DNA from: Streptomyces werraensis
Lineage (GTDB): Bacteria > Actinomycetota > Actinomycetes > Streptomycetales > Streptomycetaceae
Direction of reading: 5' to 3'
Assembly (NCBI GenBank): GCA_014656175.1
Contig: BNBX01000001.1
Location: 1 to 64,000, forward strand
Length of the DNA stretch: 64,000 nucleotides
Shown: one piece after another, positions 39,258 through 47,838 of the stretch
Layout of the letters: each line of letters opens with the position of its first letter
Numbering within the stretch: position 1 is the first letter of the stretch
Translations under genes and position numbers: made by a program
Notes under the pieces: generated by a model
Seen by the model: only the letters and a program-made list of their open reading frames with translations
The model's database searches: none
Told to the model about the DNA's origin: nothing

Positions 39258-40748
39258 ATGGCAGATCCCAGGGGTTTCCTCACCACGCCCCGCCAGGAGT
39301 GGCCGCGCCGGCCTGTGGAGGAGCGGGTCGGCGACTGGGACGAGGTGTACGTCCCCGGGGGACTGCTGCCGATCATCGGCGAGCAGGCCGACCGGTGCAT
39401 GGACTGCGGTGTGCCGTTCTGCCACGAGGCCTGTCCGCTGGGCAACCTCATCCCGGAGTGGAACGACCTGGTCTCCCGGGAGGACTGGCGGGCGGCGGCG
39501 GAGCGGCTGCACGCCACGAACAACTTCCCCGAGTTCACGGGGAGGCTGTGCCCGGCGCCGTGCGAGGCCGGCTGTGTGCTCGCCATCAACCAGCCGGCGG
39601 TGACCATCAAGAACGTCGAGTGCGCCATCGCCGACAGGGCGTGGGAGGAGGGGTTCGCCGCGCCGGCCCCGCCGGACCGGCTGTCCGGACGGACGGTCGC
39701 GGTCATCGGCTCGGGCCCCACCGGGCTCGCCGCCGCCCAGCAGCTCACGCGGGCCGGGCACACGGTCGCCGTGTACGAGCGGGACGACCGGATCGGCGGG
39801 CTCATGCGGTACGGGATCCCCGAGTTCAAGATGGAGAAGCGCCATCTGGAGCGGCGCGTGGAGCAGATGCGGGCCGAGGGGACGAGGTTCCGCACGTCGA
39901 CCACGGTCGGGCAGGACGTGGACGCTGCGGAGCTGCGCGGCCGTTACGACGCGGTGGTCATCGCCACGGGGGCGACGGCATGGCGGGAGCTGCCGGTGCC
40001 GGGGCGTGAACTCACGGGCATCCACCAGGCGATGGAGTACCTGCCCCTGGCCAACCGGGTGCGCGAGGGCGACCTGGAGAGGTCGCCGCTGTCGGCGGAG
40101 GGGCGGCACGTGGTCATCGTCGGGGGCGGTGACACGGGCGCCGACTGCCTGGGCACGGCGGTGCGGGAGCGGGCCGCGTCGGTCACCCAGCTCGACATCT
40201 ACCGCAGGCCCGGCAGCGAGCGCGACGAGGAGAACGAGCCCTGGCCGACGTATCCGAAGCTGTACCGGCTGTCGGCGGCGCACGAGGAGGCGGGCGCGCT
40301 GCGGACGGCGCCGGCGGCGGAGGCCGACGCGCGGCTGTTCGCCGCGTCGACGCTGCGCTTCGAGGGGGACGCGGACGGGCGGGTGCGCGGGCTGCGCCTG
40401 GTCGAGGTGGACGCGGAGCGCAGGCCGGTGCCGGGGACGGAGCGGACGCTGCCCGCCGACCTGGTGCTGCTCGCGCTCGGCTTCTCCGGGCCGGACCGGG
40501 GCGACGGGATCATCGCGCAGCTCGGTCTCGAGCTGGAGCCGCGCGGCACGATCGCACGCGGGCCGGACTTCGCCACGAACGTGCCGGGCGTCTTCGCGGC
40601 GGGCGACGCCGCCCGGGGGCAGTCGCTGATCGTGTGGGCCATCGCGGAGGGCCGCGCGGTGGCGGCGGCCGTGGACCGCTGTCTGACGGGCGGCACGAGC
40701 GGTCTGCCGGCGCCGATCGGCCCGTACGACCGGCCCATGACCGTCTGA
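39258..40748 (+). CDS. gltD: Glutamate synthase small (beta) subunit, stand-alone
   Basis: 496 residues, start ATG 39258 with AAGGAAG upstream. The N-terminal cluster domain has CMDCGVPFCHEACPLGN and CPAPCEAGCVL (Cys ligands of two Fe-S centres); FAD site VIGSGPTGLAAA follows at about residue 150 and NADPH site VIVGGGDTGADC near 290, then the C-terminal FAATNVPGVFAAGDAARGQSLIV. GltD reduces GltB through NADPH in glutamine-to-glutamate conversion. No gltB gene lies in the window, so it may partner with a distant GltB or serve a different oxidoreductase such as a DPYD-like or sulfide-dehydrogenase complex. Confidence 0.9.
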   Translation: MADPRGFLTTPRQEWPRRPVEERVGDWDEVYVPGGLLPIIGEQADRCMDCGVPFCHEACPLGNLIPEWNDLVSREDWRAAAERLHATNNFPEFTGRLCPAPCEAGCVLAINQPAVTIKNVECAIADRAWEEGFAAPAPPDRLSGRTVAVIGSGPTGLAAAQQLTRAGHTVAVYERDDRIGGLMRYGIPEFKMEKRHLERRVEQMRAEGTRFRTSTTVGQDVDAAELRGRYDAVVIATGATAWRELPVPGRELTGIHQAMEYLPLANRVREGDLERSPLSAEGRHVVIVGGGDTGADCLGTAVRERAASVTQLDIYRRPGSERDEENEPWPTYPKLYRLSAAHEEAGALRTAPAAEADARLFAASTLRFEGDADGRVRGLRLVEVDAERRPVPGTERTLPADLVLLALGFSGPDRGDGIIAQLGLELEPRGTIARGPDFATNVPGVFAAGDAARGQSLIVWAIAEGRAVAAAVDRCLTGGTSGLPAPIGPYDRPMTV

Positions 40749-40952
40749 CCCGGCCCCCCGCACGCCCGCGCGCTGCCCGGAGCGCCCTCACGCGGCCAGG
40801 CACGCTCGTCCGCTGTGGCGCCCTGGGCCGGGACGGATCGCGACCGCGCACCCGGCGGACGCCGACCCGTCCCGGCCCTCGCACGCCGACGCCCCCGGGC
40901 TCCCAGCCGGAGCCGGGCGCCCAGGGGCGTCGAGGTCGAACCCGGAACGCGC

Positions 40953-41756
40953 CTACGGCTTGCGCGCCACCGCGCCGTAGCCGGGGATGATCCCGTCGTC
41001 CTGACCCGGGACCGGGTCGCCCAGTTCGGGGTGCCACAGGTGCGGCACCTGGACGCCCGGTTCCACGAGGTCGAGGCCGTCGAAGAAGCGGGTGAACTCC
41101 TCGCGGCTGCGCAGTGCCAGGGTGACACCAGCACCCTTGAGCTTCGCCGAGGCCTCCTCCGACTCCTCCGGGGTGAAGTCGGCCGTGGCGTGGCTGATCA
41201 CCAGGTGGCTGCCCGAGGGCAGGGCGTCCACCAGCCGCGCCACCAGTTCGTGCGCGCCGTCCTCGTCGGGGACGAAGTGCAGCAGCGCGATGAGCGACAG
41301 CGCGATCGGCTTCTCGAAGTCGAGGACCTTGCGCGCGCCCTCCAGGATGGTGTCCGGGTCGCGGACGTCGGCCTGGAGGTAGTCGGTGACGCCCTCGTCC
41401 GTGCCGCGCAGCAGGGCCGCCGCGTGGGCCAGGACGATCGGGTCGTTGTCGCAGTAGACGACGCGGGCGTCCGGCGCGATCCGCTGGGCTATCTGGTGCA
41501 GGTTCGGCTCGGTGGGGATGCCGGTGCCGACGTCGAGGAACTGGCGCACGCCCTGTCCGGCGAGCCAGCGCGTGGCGCGCTGCATGAACGCGCGGTTGAC
41601 GCGCGCCATGACCGGCACCCTCGGCTCCAGGGCGAGCATCTGCCGGCCCATGGCCTCGTCGACCGGGTAGTTGTCCTTGCCTCCGAGGTACCAGTCGTAC
41701 ATCCGCGCCGGATGCGGTCTGGTGGTGTCGATCTCCACGGGGTTCTGCCCGGTCAT
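40953..41756 (-). CDS. SAM-dependent methyltransferase, DUF574 family
   Basis: 267 residues from the ATG at 41754-41756 (GGAG 6 nt upstream; a further upstream frame is dropped). The family signature MYDWYLGGKDNYPVDEA is at about residue 20 and the SAM loop FLDVGTGIPTEPN near 75. DUF574 methyltransferases are greatly expanded in Streptomyces and typically sit beside WhiJ-type regulators and DUF397 proteins, exactly as here (DUF397 gene 92 nt upstream). Substrate unknown. Confidence 0.9.
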   Translation of the reverse strand: MTGQNPVEIDTTRPHPARMYDWYLGGKDNYPVDEAMGRQMLALEPRVPVMARVNRAFMQRATRWLAGQGVRQFLDVGTGIPTEPNLHQIAQRIAPDARVVYCDNDPIVLAHAAALLRGTDEGVTDYLQADVRDPDTILEGARKVLDFEKPIALSLIALLHFVPDEDGAHELVARLVDALPSGSHLVISHATADFTPEESEEASAKLKGAGVTLALRSREEFTRFFDGLDLVEPGVQVPHLWHPELGDPVPGQDDGIIPGYGAVARKP

Positions 41757-41848
41757 GACGGACTCCGTAACTGTCTGCAAGTGTTAGTGATCAATTCAGT
41801 GCCAAGCCGGTGCCAAGGGACAAGCAAAGGTAGTGCGGCAACAGGAGG

Positions 41849-42133
41849 TCAGGACAGCAGGAAATCCGCCTCTCCGGCCTTGGCCCCCTCGATGAAGGCC
41901 GTCATCTCGGCGGAGGTGTAGATGAGCGCCGGACCGTCCGGGTCGGTGGACTGGCGCACGGCGATCCGGCCGTCGTCCAGCTTCATCGCCTCCAGGCAGT
42001 TGCCGCCGTTGCCGCCGCTCCAGGGCTTGTGCCAGCCCTCGCTGCCCAGCTCCCTCGCGGGCATGCCGTTGTAGATCCTCCTGGCGTGCGCCCGTGCACG
42101 CGGCTGGGTCTTCGGGGGCTTGATGAGTTCCAT
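41849..42133 (-). CDS. DUF397 protein (WhiJ-associated small protein)
   Basis: 94 residues. The core KPWSGGNGGNCLEAMKLDDGRIAVRQSTDPDGPALIYTSAEM is the DUF397 signature (SGGNGGNCLE, VRQSxDPDGPAL), extended N-terminally by a Lys/Arg-rich stretch (TQPRARAHARRIYNG). The gene starts immediately after the stop of the HTH gene, so they are coupled. DUF397 partners are thought to modulate WhiJ-like repressors in Streptomyces development. Confidence 0.92.
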   Translation of the reverse strand: MELIKPPKTQPRARAHARRIYNGMPARELGSEGWHKPWSGGNGGNCLEAMKLDDGRIAVRQSTDPDGPALIYTSAEMTAFIEGAKAGEADFLLS

Positions 42134-42994
42134 TCACAGCTCCTTGCGGAGATCCCGGAGGATCTCCTTCGTGCGATGTGCCGTGGCGGCCTGCGCCGCC
42201 ATGCGGTCCATGACCTCGAGGTGGGTCGCCACCTCGGTGCGCGCGTCCAGGTAGACGGCGCCGGTCAGGTACTCGCTGTAGACCATGTCCGGCAGTTCGG
42301 GCATGGCAAATCGGAACAGCACGAACGGCCCGTACGTGCCGGGATGGGGCCCGCTGTCGAAGGTGGCGATCTGCAGCGTCACGTTGGGCAGCGCCGACGC
42401 CTCGAGCAGCTTGTCGATCTGCGCGCGCATCACCTCAGGACCGCCGACCCGGCGGCGCAGCGCGGTCTCGTCCATGACGACCCACAGCCGGGGCGCGTCC
42501 TCGCGGGTGAGCAGTTCCTGCCGCCGCATGCGCAGGTCGACGTGGCGCTCTATGTCCTCGGGGCGGGTCTGCCCTATGGCGCCGGAGCGCAGCACGCCGC
42601 GCGCGTAGTCCTCGGTCTGGAGCAGGCCGGGGACGAAGTGGGGTTCGTAGCTGCGGATGAGGGAGGCCGCGCCCTCCAGGCTGACGTACATGGAGAACCA
42701 GCCGGGCAGGATGTCGTGGAAGCGCTGCCACCAGCCGGGCTTGTTGGCGTCCTCCGCGAGCTGGACGAATGCCTCGGCCTCCTCGTCGGAGACGCCGTAG
42801 GCCTTCAGCAGCAGCTGGAGGTAGGGGATCTTGAGCGCCACCTCGGCCATCTCCATGCGGCGCACGGTGGCGGGGGCGACACGCAGGATCCGGGCGGCCT
42901 CTTCCCGCTTGAGACCCGCGCGCTCGCGCAGATCCAGCAGGCGGCGCCCGAGGACGACCTGCCCGACCGTCGGCGCGGACCGGGGTTCGCTCAC
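42134..42994 (-). CDS. WhiJ-like XRE-family regulator with DUF5753 ligand domain
   Basis: 286 residues. Residues about 10-70 are an XRE helix-turn-helix (LGRRLLDLRERAGLKREEAA, RVAPATVRRMEMAEV); from about 95 the DUF5753 domain shows SYEPHFVPGLLQTEDYARGVL, RRQELLTREDAPRLWVVMDE and LPDMVYSEYLTGAVYLD. WhiJ in S. coelicolor represses developmental genes with a DUF397 partner; this is one of the many paralogous loci, and the target is not visible. Divergent from an HATPase gene with a palindrome between them (43187-43201). Confidence 0.93.
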   Translation of the reverse strand: MSEPRSAPTVGQVVLGRRLLDLRERAGLKREEAARILRVAPATVRRMEMAEVALKIPYLQLLLKAYGVSDEEAEAFVQLAEDANKPGWWQRFHDILPGWFSMYVSLEGAASLIRSYEPHFVPGLLQTEDYARGVLRSGAIGQTRPEDIERHVDLRMRRQELLTREDAPRLWVVMDETALRRRVGGPEVMRAQIDKLLEASALPNVTLQIATFDSGPHPGTYGPFVLFRFAMPELPDMVYSEYLTGAVYLDARTEVATHLEVMDRMAAQAATAHRTKEILRDLRKEL

Positions 42995-43186
42995 GCTTCA
43001 CCTCCCTCGAACAAATCCTGACAGCCCGGCGGCGCCATCCGGTGATCTGGCACGGAGATCAATGGATCCGAACACATATTCGAATCGATTTCCGGCGATC
43101 CCAACTGGCGCCGCGCGAGGTGCTGTTGCGAGCAGTGTGCCACGCCCGTCCAGACCGTCACACAGCACTCTGCATTTTTCAAAGTG

Positions 43187-43201
43187 ACACTTGCCAAGTG
43201 T
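43187..43201. promoter_or_regulatory. Palindromic ACACTTG-C-CAAGTGT, candidate operator
   Basis: Perfect 7-bp inverted repeat with a 1-nt spacer, in a larger imperfect GTGACACTTG...CAAGTGTTCAC, placed between the divergent WhiJ-like gene and the HATPase gene (GTG at 43218). Similar ACACTTG(C/G)CA elements occur upstream of the DUF574 gene (about 41773-41785) and of the 44544 gene (about 44645-44660). Confidence 0.5.
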
Positions 43202-43217
43202 TCACGGCGGGGCGATA

Positions 43218-43883
43218 GTGGCAAGCGTGATTCCGTCCGCGCCCTTAGGAACAGACGCCGCCGCAGCTCCCGTGGGCCTCGGCGCCGCTTCGGCCACCGC
43301 CCCCTCGGGGGCCGCCACCGAGCGCCGGTTCCGCTTCGAACTGGCCGCTCACCCTGGCTCCCCCGCGCAGGCGAGACGGCTGACACGGGCCCGGCTGACC
43401 GGCTGGTCGGTCTGCGAGGACACCTGCGACACGGCGGCCCTGGTCGTCTCCGAACTGGTCACCAACGCCATCGTGCACACCGCGAGCAGCCATGTCGTCT
43501 GCGAGCTGCACGACGGTGACGACCTGCTGCGCATCGCCGTGCGGGACGAGGGCTGCGCGCCGGGCCGGCCGCGGGCGAACACCCGGCAGCAGCCGGAGGA
43601 GGAGCACGGAAGGGGACTGCTCCTCGTCGACGCCCTGTGCCGCGCGTGGGGCGCCCACGAACACGGCCCCGGCCTGCTGGTCTGGGCGGAACTCCCCCGC
43701 ACCGCCGACTCCCCGGGCGACCCGGACGGACCCCGGAACGACCTCGGCTGGGGCGCCCGCCCCAAGCCCGGCCCGGCCGGCGGCTCGGAGGGCGGCGAGG
43801 ACCAGACCGGCGACGACGGTGCGACCCACCCCGCAGAACAGCGTCAGGACATACCCGCCGACCGGGACGGAGGCCGGGCGTGA
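43218..43883 (+). CDS. HATPase_c (RsbW-like anti-sigma/ATP-binding) protein
   Basis: 221 residues from the GTG at 43218 (GGCGGGGCG upstream). N-box LVVSELVTNAIVHT, G1 box VRDEGCAPGRP and G2 box HGRGLLLVDALCRAWG show a GHKL ATPase like SpoIIAB/RsbW anti-sigma kinases, without sensor domains. After the ATPase (about residue 165) comes a Pro/Gly/Asp tail. In Streptomyces such genes are regularly paired with WhiJ-like regulators, as here. Translation continues into a GTGA-coupled partner. Confidence 0.88.
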   Translation: MASVIPSAPLGTDAAAAPVGLGAASATAPSGAATERRFRFELAAHPGSPAQARRLTRARLTGWSVCEDTCDTAALVVSELVTNAIVHTASSHVVCELHDGDDLLRIAVRDEGCAPGRPRANTRQQPEEEHGRGLLLVDALCRAWGAHEHGPGLLVWAELPRTADSPGDPDGPRNDLGWGARPKPGPAGGSEGGEDQTGDDGATHPAEQRQDIPADRDGGRA

Positions 43884-44329
43884 CGGGCCCCGGTGCACGC
43901 GTGCTGAGCCTGGACTCGCTGGTTCGGATCCAGCGCGGACGGCTGACGCCGGGCGCGCCCCGGCGGCTTCCCGTGCCCGACGGCATGACCGCCCCGATGG
44001 GCTGCGACGCGGTGGCCGTGCCGGCCCGCTTCGGCCCGCTGGTCCTGCCCCGGCTGCCCCGCGTGGGGTGCGTGTACGCCGACGACGCGCACTGGTGGTG
44101 GCTGGTCCCGTCCGACTCGGACTACGCCCTGGAGTGGCCCGCCCCCGCGCACTACGCCGCCGGCGCGGTCCTCCCCGACTCCCCCGCCGACACGGACGCC
44201 GCCGGCCTCCCGGGGCTGATCCACCGCCCCGACGGCACGCTCCCCTACACGCCGCCGATACCGCTCTACCTGGCTCTGTGCCGGCTCACCGGGACGACCC
44301 CCGTCTGGTCACGCTCCGTCACCGCCTGA
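43880..44329 (+). CDS. Hypothetical protein coupled to the HATPase gene
   Basis: 149 residues from the GTG at 43880, which overlaps the HATPase stop (GTGA) with GGAGG 6 nt upstream. It has no recognisable domain. Conserved-looking features are a central VGCVYADDAHWWWLVPSDSD and two Pro-rich parts. Coupling suggests it acts with the HATPase in the WhiJ-like locus. Function unknown. Confidence 0.7.
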   Translation: MTGPGARVLSLDSLVRIQRGRLTPGAPRRLPVPDGMTAPMGCDAVAVPARFGPLVLPRLPRVGCVYADDAHWWWLVPSDSDYALEWPAPAHYAAGAVLPDSPADTDAAGLPGLIHRPDGTLPYTPPIPLYLALCRLTGTTPVWSRSVTA

Positions 44330-44358
44330 CGGCCGTACCCGGCGCCGCCCCGCCGGGG

Positions 44359-44544
44359 TCACGCCACCGCCTCACCGCCGGCGCTCTCGCCGCGGACGAT
44401 CACCAGGAACATGTCGGTGGCGAGGTCCATCACGACCTCGGCGGGCTGGCCCTCCAGGCGCCGCGCGTGCGCGAACTCCTCCGCGGGCCAGGATCCACGC
44501 GGTCCACCTGCGGGAAAGCGTTCGAGCACGGTTCGCCCGTTCAC
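44359..44544 (-). CDS. Small hypothetical protein (61 aa)
   Basis: GTG at 44542-44544 preceded by GGAGGT with 7-nt spacing, an excellent RBS. The product starts MNGRTVLERFPAGGPRG and ends FLVIVRGESAGGEAVA. Convergent with the preceding hypothetical gene, with a possible motif copy upstream (44645-44660). Function unknown. Confidence 0.6.
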   Translation of the reverse strand: MNGRTVLERFPAGGPRGSWPAEEFAHARRLEGQPAEVVMDLATDMFLVIVRGESAGGEAVA

Positions 44545-44888
44545 CCTGCCACCTCCATGTAGCGCTGTACTCGTAGAGTTAAACGCCAACCATGGGGGGA
44601 ACGCCTCGTCCGGTGACGGTACTGAGACGTAGTTGACACCTGTTCACTGCCAAGTGTGAGCGCGCTCTCAGCTTTCCGGAGTAATCCGTCACCGTCCGTG
44701 TCGGTCGTCGCACTCGTCGTGGTACTGGAGATGCGCCTGCGCCACGGGAGCCCCGACGGCGGGCGCGCGCCCCTGGGGCTCCCCCAGGGCTCCTGCGCGA
44801 CGGTCCCGCTCCGCGAGGGGTGAGCGGAGTACCGCGCGGCACTCACCGGCCGCGTCCGAAGCCTTCTCGCCGCTGCGACACGGGCCGC
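44545..44888. other. Gene-free stretch between small hypothetical and amidohydrolase genes
   Basis: Holds an ACACTTGGCA-like motif (minus strand, about 44645-44660) matching the palindrome at 43187, and a hairpin at 44746-44783 that probably ends the amidohydrolase transcript. No convincing coding frame seen. Confidence 0.5.
44746..44783 (-). terminator. Hairpin downstream of the amidohydrolase gene
   Basis: GGGAGCCCC (44746-44754) pairs with GGGGCTCCC (44775-44783), with a 20-nt GC-rich loop that can itself pair. About 105 nt after the stop codon. Confidence 0.4.
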
Positions 44889-46256
44889 TCAGGTGTCGTA
44901 CTCCTGGATGCGCCGGCCGTGGGAGCGGTCGACGAGGGCGGGCAGGCGCTCGTCCAGTTCGCGTACGACCTCGGGAACGTCGATGGTGAGCAGGCGCCGG
45001 TCGCGCATGAGGATCCGGCCGTCCACGACGGTCGTGCGCACATCGGCGGCGCGGGCGCTGTGCACCAGGGTCGCGGCGAGGTCGTGCACGGGCTGGGTGT
45101 GCGGTCCGGTGAGGTCGACCAGGACGAGGTCGGCCCGGTGGCCGGGCGCGATGCGGCCGACGCTCCCCTCCAGGCCGACCGCGCGGGCGCTCTGCAGGGT
45201 GGCGTGGTGCAGGGCCTGACGTGAGGTAAGCCAGCGCGGGTCGTCCTCCGTGGACTTCTGGATCAGCGAGGTGAGCGCCATGGACTCCCACACGTCGAGG
45301 GAGTTGTTGGATGCGGCGCCGTCCGTGGCGAGTCCGACCGGCACCCCGATGTTCCGCAGCGCCCGTACGGGGGTGGTGGTGGGCCAGGCGAACTTCAGGT
45401 AGCCGCGGGGCGCGGTCGCCACCGCCGTACGCCCCCGCGCGTGCGCGAGGAGCGGCAGGTCGCTCTCGACGATGCCGGTGCCGTGCGCGATGAGCACGTC
45501 GGTGTCCAGGACGCCGGTGCGGTGCAGCACCTCGACGGGGGTGACGCCGTGCCGTGCGAGGGACGCCTCGGTCTGGTCGCGGTTCTCGGCGGCGTGCAGA
45601 TGGACGGGCAGGCGGTGCTCGTGGGCCAGCTCGGCGGTGGCGGCGAGGTCGGTGTCGGTCACCGTGTAGGGGGCGTGCGGGGCGAGCGCGGTGGTGATGC
45701 GCCCGCCGGCCGTGCCCCGGTGGCGGAGCGCGAACTCCAGGGACCTCTCCCGTCCCCGAGGGCCCTGGGAGGAGAAGTACGCCTCTCCCAGCAGAGCGCG
45801 CATGCCGCTTGCCGCGACCACCTCGGCGACCGCGTCCATGGCGAAGTAGTGGTCGGCGAAGCAGGTGACCCCGGCCCGGATCATCTCCGCGCAGGCGAGC
45901 AGCGCGCCGAGAGTGACGTCCCGCTCGGTGAGGTTGGACTCCACCGGCCAGACGACGTCGTTGAACCACGCCTGGGTCGGCAGGTCCTCGGCGAGCCCGC
46001 GCAGGGCGGCCATCGGGGCGTGGGTGTGACAGTTGATCAGACCGGGCAGCGCGACCTGTCCGCGGGCGTCGATCCACTCGTCGGCCGCGCGCCCGGCGAC
46101 GGCCCCGGCGTCGGTCACCTCCTCGACGACCCCGTCGCGGACGACGACGGCCGCGTCCTCCAGGAAGACGGCCTCTTCTTGATCGTCGTGCGTGAGGACG
46201 GTGCATCCGGTGATGATGAGGCCGGCGGGACTCTCCACGGCAGAAGGCGTCATCAC
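44889..46256 (-). CDS. Amidohydrolase (TRZ/ATZ, SsnA/MtaD-like deaminase family)
   Basis: 455 residues. Composite beta domain at both ends and a TIM-barrel with metal ligands: INCHTHAPMA, HLHAAEN, IAHGTGI and ATDGAASNNSLD. The order of these motifs matches N-ethylammeline chlorohydrolase/SAH or 5-methylthioadenosine deaminase-like enzymes, which deaminate purine or guanine analogues. The exact substrate is uncertain. Start ATG at 46254-46256; an MM pair leaves 1-codon ambiguity. Divergent from the EEP gene with a 10-bp hairpin in between. Confidence 0.88.
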   Translation of the reverse strand: MMTPSAVESPAGLIITGCTVLTHDDQEEAVFLEDAAVVVRDGVVEEVTDAGAVAGRAADEWIDARGQVALPGLINCHTHAPMAALRGLAEDLPTQAWFNDVVWPVESNLTERDVTLGALLACAEMIRAGVTCFADHYFAMDAVAEVVAASGMRALLGEAYFSSQGPRGRERSLEFALRHRGTAGGRITTALAPHAPYTVTDTDLAATAELAHEHRLPVHLHAAENRDQTEASLARHGVTPVEVLHRTGVLDTDVLIAHGTGIVESDLPLLAHARGRTAVATAPRGYLKFAWPTTTPVRALRNIGVPVGLATDGAASNNSLDVWESMALTSLIQKSTEDDPRWLTSRQALHHATLQSARAVGLEGSVGRIAPGHRADLVLVDLTGPHTQPVHDLAATLVHSARAADVRTTVVDGRILMRDRRLLTIDVPEVVRELDERLPALVDRSHGRRIQEYDT

Positions 46257-46291
46257 GTCAACGTACGACGGGACTCCGACCCGGGGGAGCC

Positions 46292-46316
46292 GAGCCGCGA
46301 CATCCCGTCGCGGCTC
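46292..46316. promoter_or_regulatory. Inverted repeat in the amidohydrolase/EEP divergent promoter region
   Basis: GAGCCGCGAC (46292-46301) and GTCGCGGCTC (46307-46316) around ATCCC. It could be an operator shared by both genes, but there is no further support. Confidence 0.35.
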
Positions 46317-46386
46317 TGTCGCACGGCGGGCCGGGCGCGCACCCTGGCCTCACCACGAGCCCGCCCACGGCTGAAAGGGGCCCGCC

Positions 46387-47337
46387 TTGCTCCTCGGCAC
46401 CTGGAACCTCGAGAACCTGTACCGGCCCGGCGGCCCCTACGGGCCCGACGACGAGGCCGCCTACGCGTCGAAACTGGCCGCGCTCGCCGCGGTGATCACG
46501 GAGCTGGATCCGGGGCTGCTCGGCGTGCAGGAGGTGGGCGACCCCGGCGCGCTGGAGGACCTGGCGGGGATGCTCGACGACGACTGGCACGTCGCGCTGT
46601 CCTCGCACGCCGACAGCCGGGGCACCCGGGTGGGCTTCCTCAGCCGTACGGAGCTGACGGTGGTCGCCGACACGGCGGCGTTCCCGCCGCGGATGCTGCC
46701 GGTGCAGGCGGACGACACCGGGCTGACCGTCTCTCAGGCCGGGCGCGGCTTCCTCGCGGTGGAGGTCGCGGGCGAGCGTGGACCGCTGCGGGTGGCGGTG
46801 TGTCATCTGAAGTCGAAGCTGCTGTCGTACCCGGACGGCCGCTTCCAGCCGCGCGACGAGGGCGAACGGGCCCGGTACGGCGCCTACGCGCTGTACCGGC
46901 GGGCGGCCGAGGCGGCGGCGTTGCGCGCGCTGGCGGACCGGCTGCTGGAGGGCGACGGGCGGGAGCGGGACGTGGCGGTGCTCGGCGACCTCAACGACGA
47001 GGTGCAGGCGGCGACCACGCAGATGCTGCTGGGGCCGCCCGGATCGGAGATCGGCACGCCGGGGTACGACCGGCCGGACCGGGGTGACGCGGTCCGGCTG
47101 TGGGACGTGGCCCCGCTCATCCCGGCGTCGGAACGCTACTCGCGGGTGAACTCGGGCCGCCGGGAGCTGATCGACCATGTACTGCTCAGCCACCGGCTGG
47201 TGCGGAGGGTGACGTCGGCGGGGACGGGGCTTCCGGACGACGGGCCGCCCCGTCTGCCGTCCGTGGGGACGGATCCCGGCGAGCGGCGGGGAGTAGCGGG
47301 GTCGGATCATGCGCCGGTGTGGGTGCGGGTGGGGTGA
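46387..47337 (+). CDS. Endonuclease/exonuclease/phosphatase-family hydrolase
   Basis: 316 residues beginning at TTG 46387, with AAAGGGG about 10 nt upstream; no ATG/GTG gives a better N-terminus. The fold's signature residues appear in order: GTWNLENL, LLGVQEVGD (metal-binding Glu), VCHLKSKL, LGDLNDE (catalytic Asp/Asn) and SDHAPVWV (catalytic His). Family members cleave DNA, phosphoinositides or other phosphodiesters; the substrate is unknown. No signal peptide is visible. Confidence 0.88.
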   Translation: MLLGTWNLENLYRPGGPYGPDDEAAYASKLAALAAVITELDPGLLGVQEVGDPGALEDLAGMLDDDWHVALSSHADSRGTRVGFLSRTELTVVADTAAFPPRMLPVQADDTGLTVSQAGRGFLAVEVAGERGPLRVAVCHLKSKLLSYPDGRFQPRDEGERARYGAYALYRRAAEAAALRALADRLLEGDGRERDVAVLGDLNDEVQAATTQMLLGPPGSEIGTPGYDRPDRGDAVRLWDVAPLIPASERYSRVNSGRRELIDHVLLSHRLVRRVTSAGTGLPDDGPPRLPSVGTDPGERRGVAGSDHAPVWVRVG

Positions 47338-47440
47338 ACGCGGGGCGTTCATCTTGAGGGGGGGGCGGCCCCCTGCGCGGGCCGGCGCGCATAGGTGGGG
47401 CGGTGGCCCTGCGGGCGGCTGGGTGGCCATGCCGGCGGCG

Positions 47441-47838
47441 GGTGCGGGTCCGTGGGGGCTGGGCGCGCAGTTCCCCGCGCCCCTTCCCCGCGCGCTCGAC
47501 CGACGCCGACAAGGCGATCAGCGGCGCCGAGCCACCCGCGGGGGGGCGGTCCACCGGGTGCCGGTCCGTGGGGGCTGGGCGCGCAGTTCCCCGCGCCCCT
47601 TCCCCGCGCGCTCGACCGACGCCGACAAGGCGGTCAGCGGCGCCGAGCCACCCGCGGCGGGCTGGGCGGCGGGTGCCGGCCCGTGGCGGCCGGGCGCGCA
47701 GTTCCCCGCGCCCCTTCCGGGCGCGCTCGACCGACGCCGACAAGGCGATCAGCGGCGCCGAGCCACCGGGGCCGGTCCGGTGCGTGCGCTGTTCCCCGCG
47801 CCCCCTCCGGGTGCGCTCGGCCGAGGTCGGCGGAGCGG
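47441..47838. repeat. Four tandem ~115-bp repeats in a gene-free region
   Basis: The motif GCGCGCAGTTCCCCGCGCCCC recurs at about 47465, 47581, 47696 and, degenerate, 47787 (spacings 116, 115, about 90). Each copy carries GGGGCTGGGCGCGCAG, then CTCGACCGACGCCGACAAGG and GGCGCCGAGCCACCCGCG. The last copy is truncated and mutated. The first three keep over 90% identity by eye. The 500-bp stretch 47338-47838 holds nothing else credible and separates the convergent EEP and FUSC genes. The CGCGCAGTTCCCCGCGCCCC motif is, from memory, a very common intergenic element of Streptomyces genomes. Confidence 0.85.
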
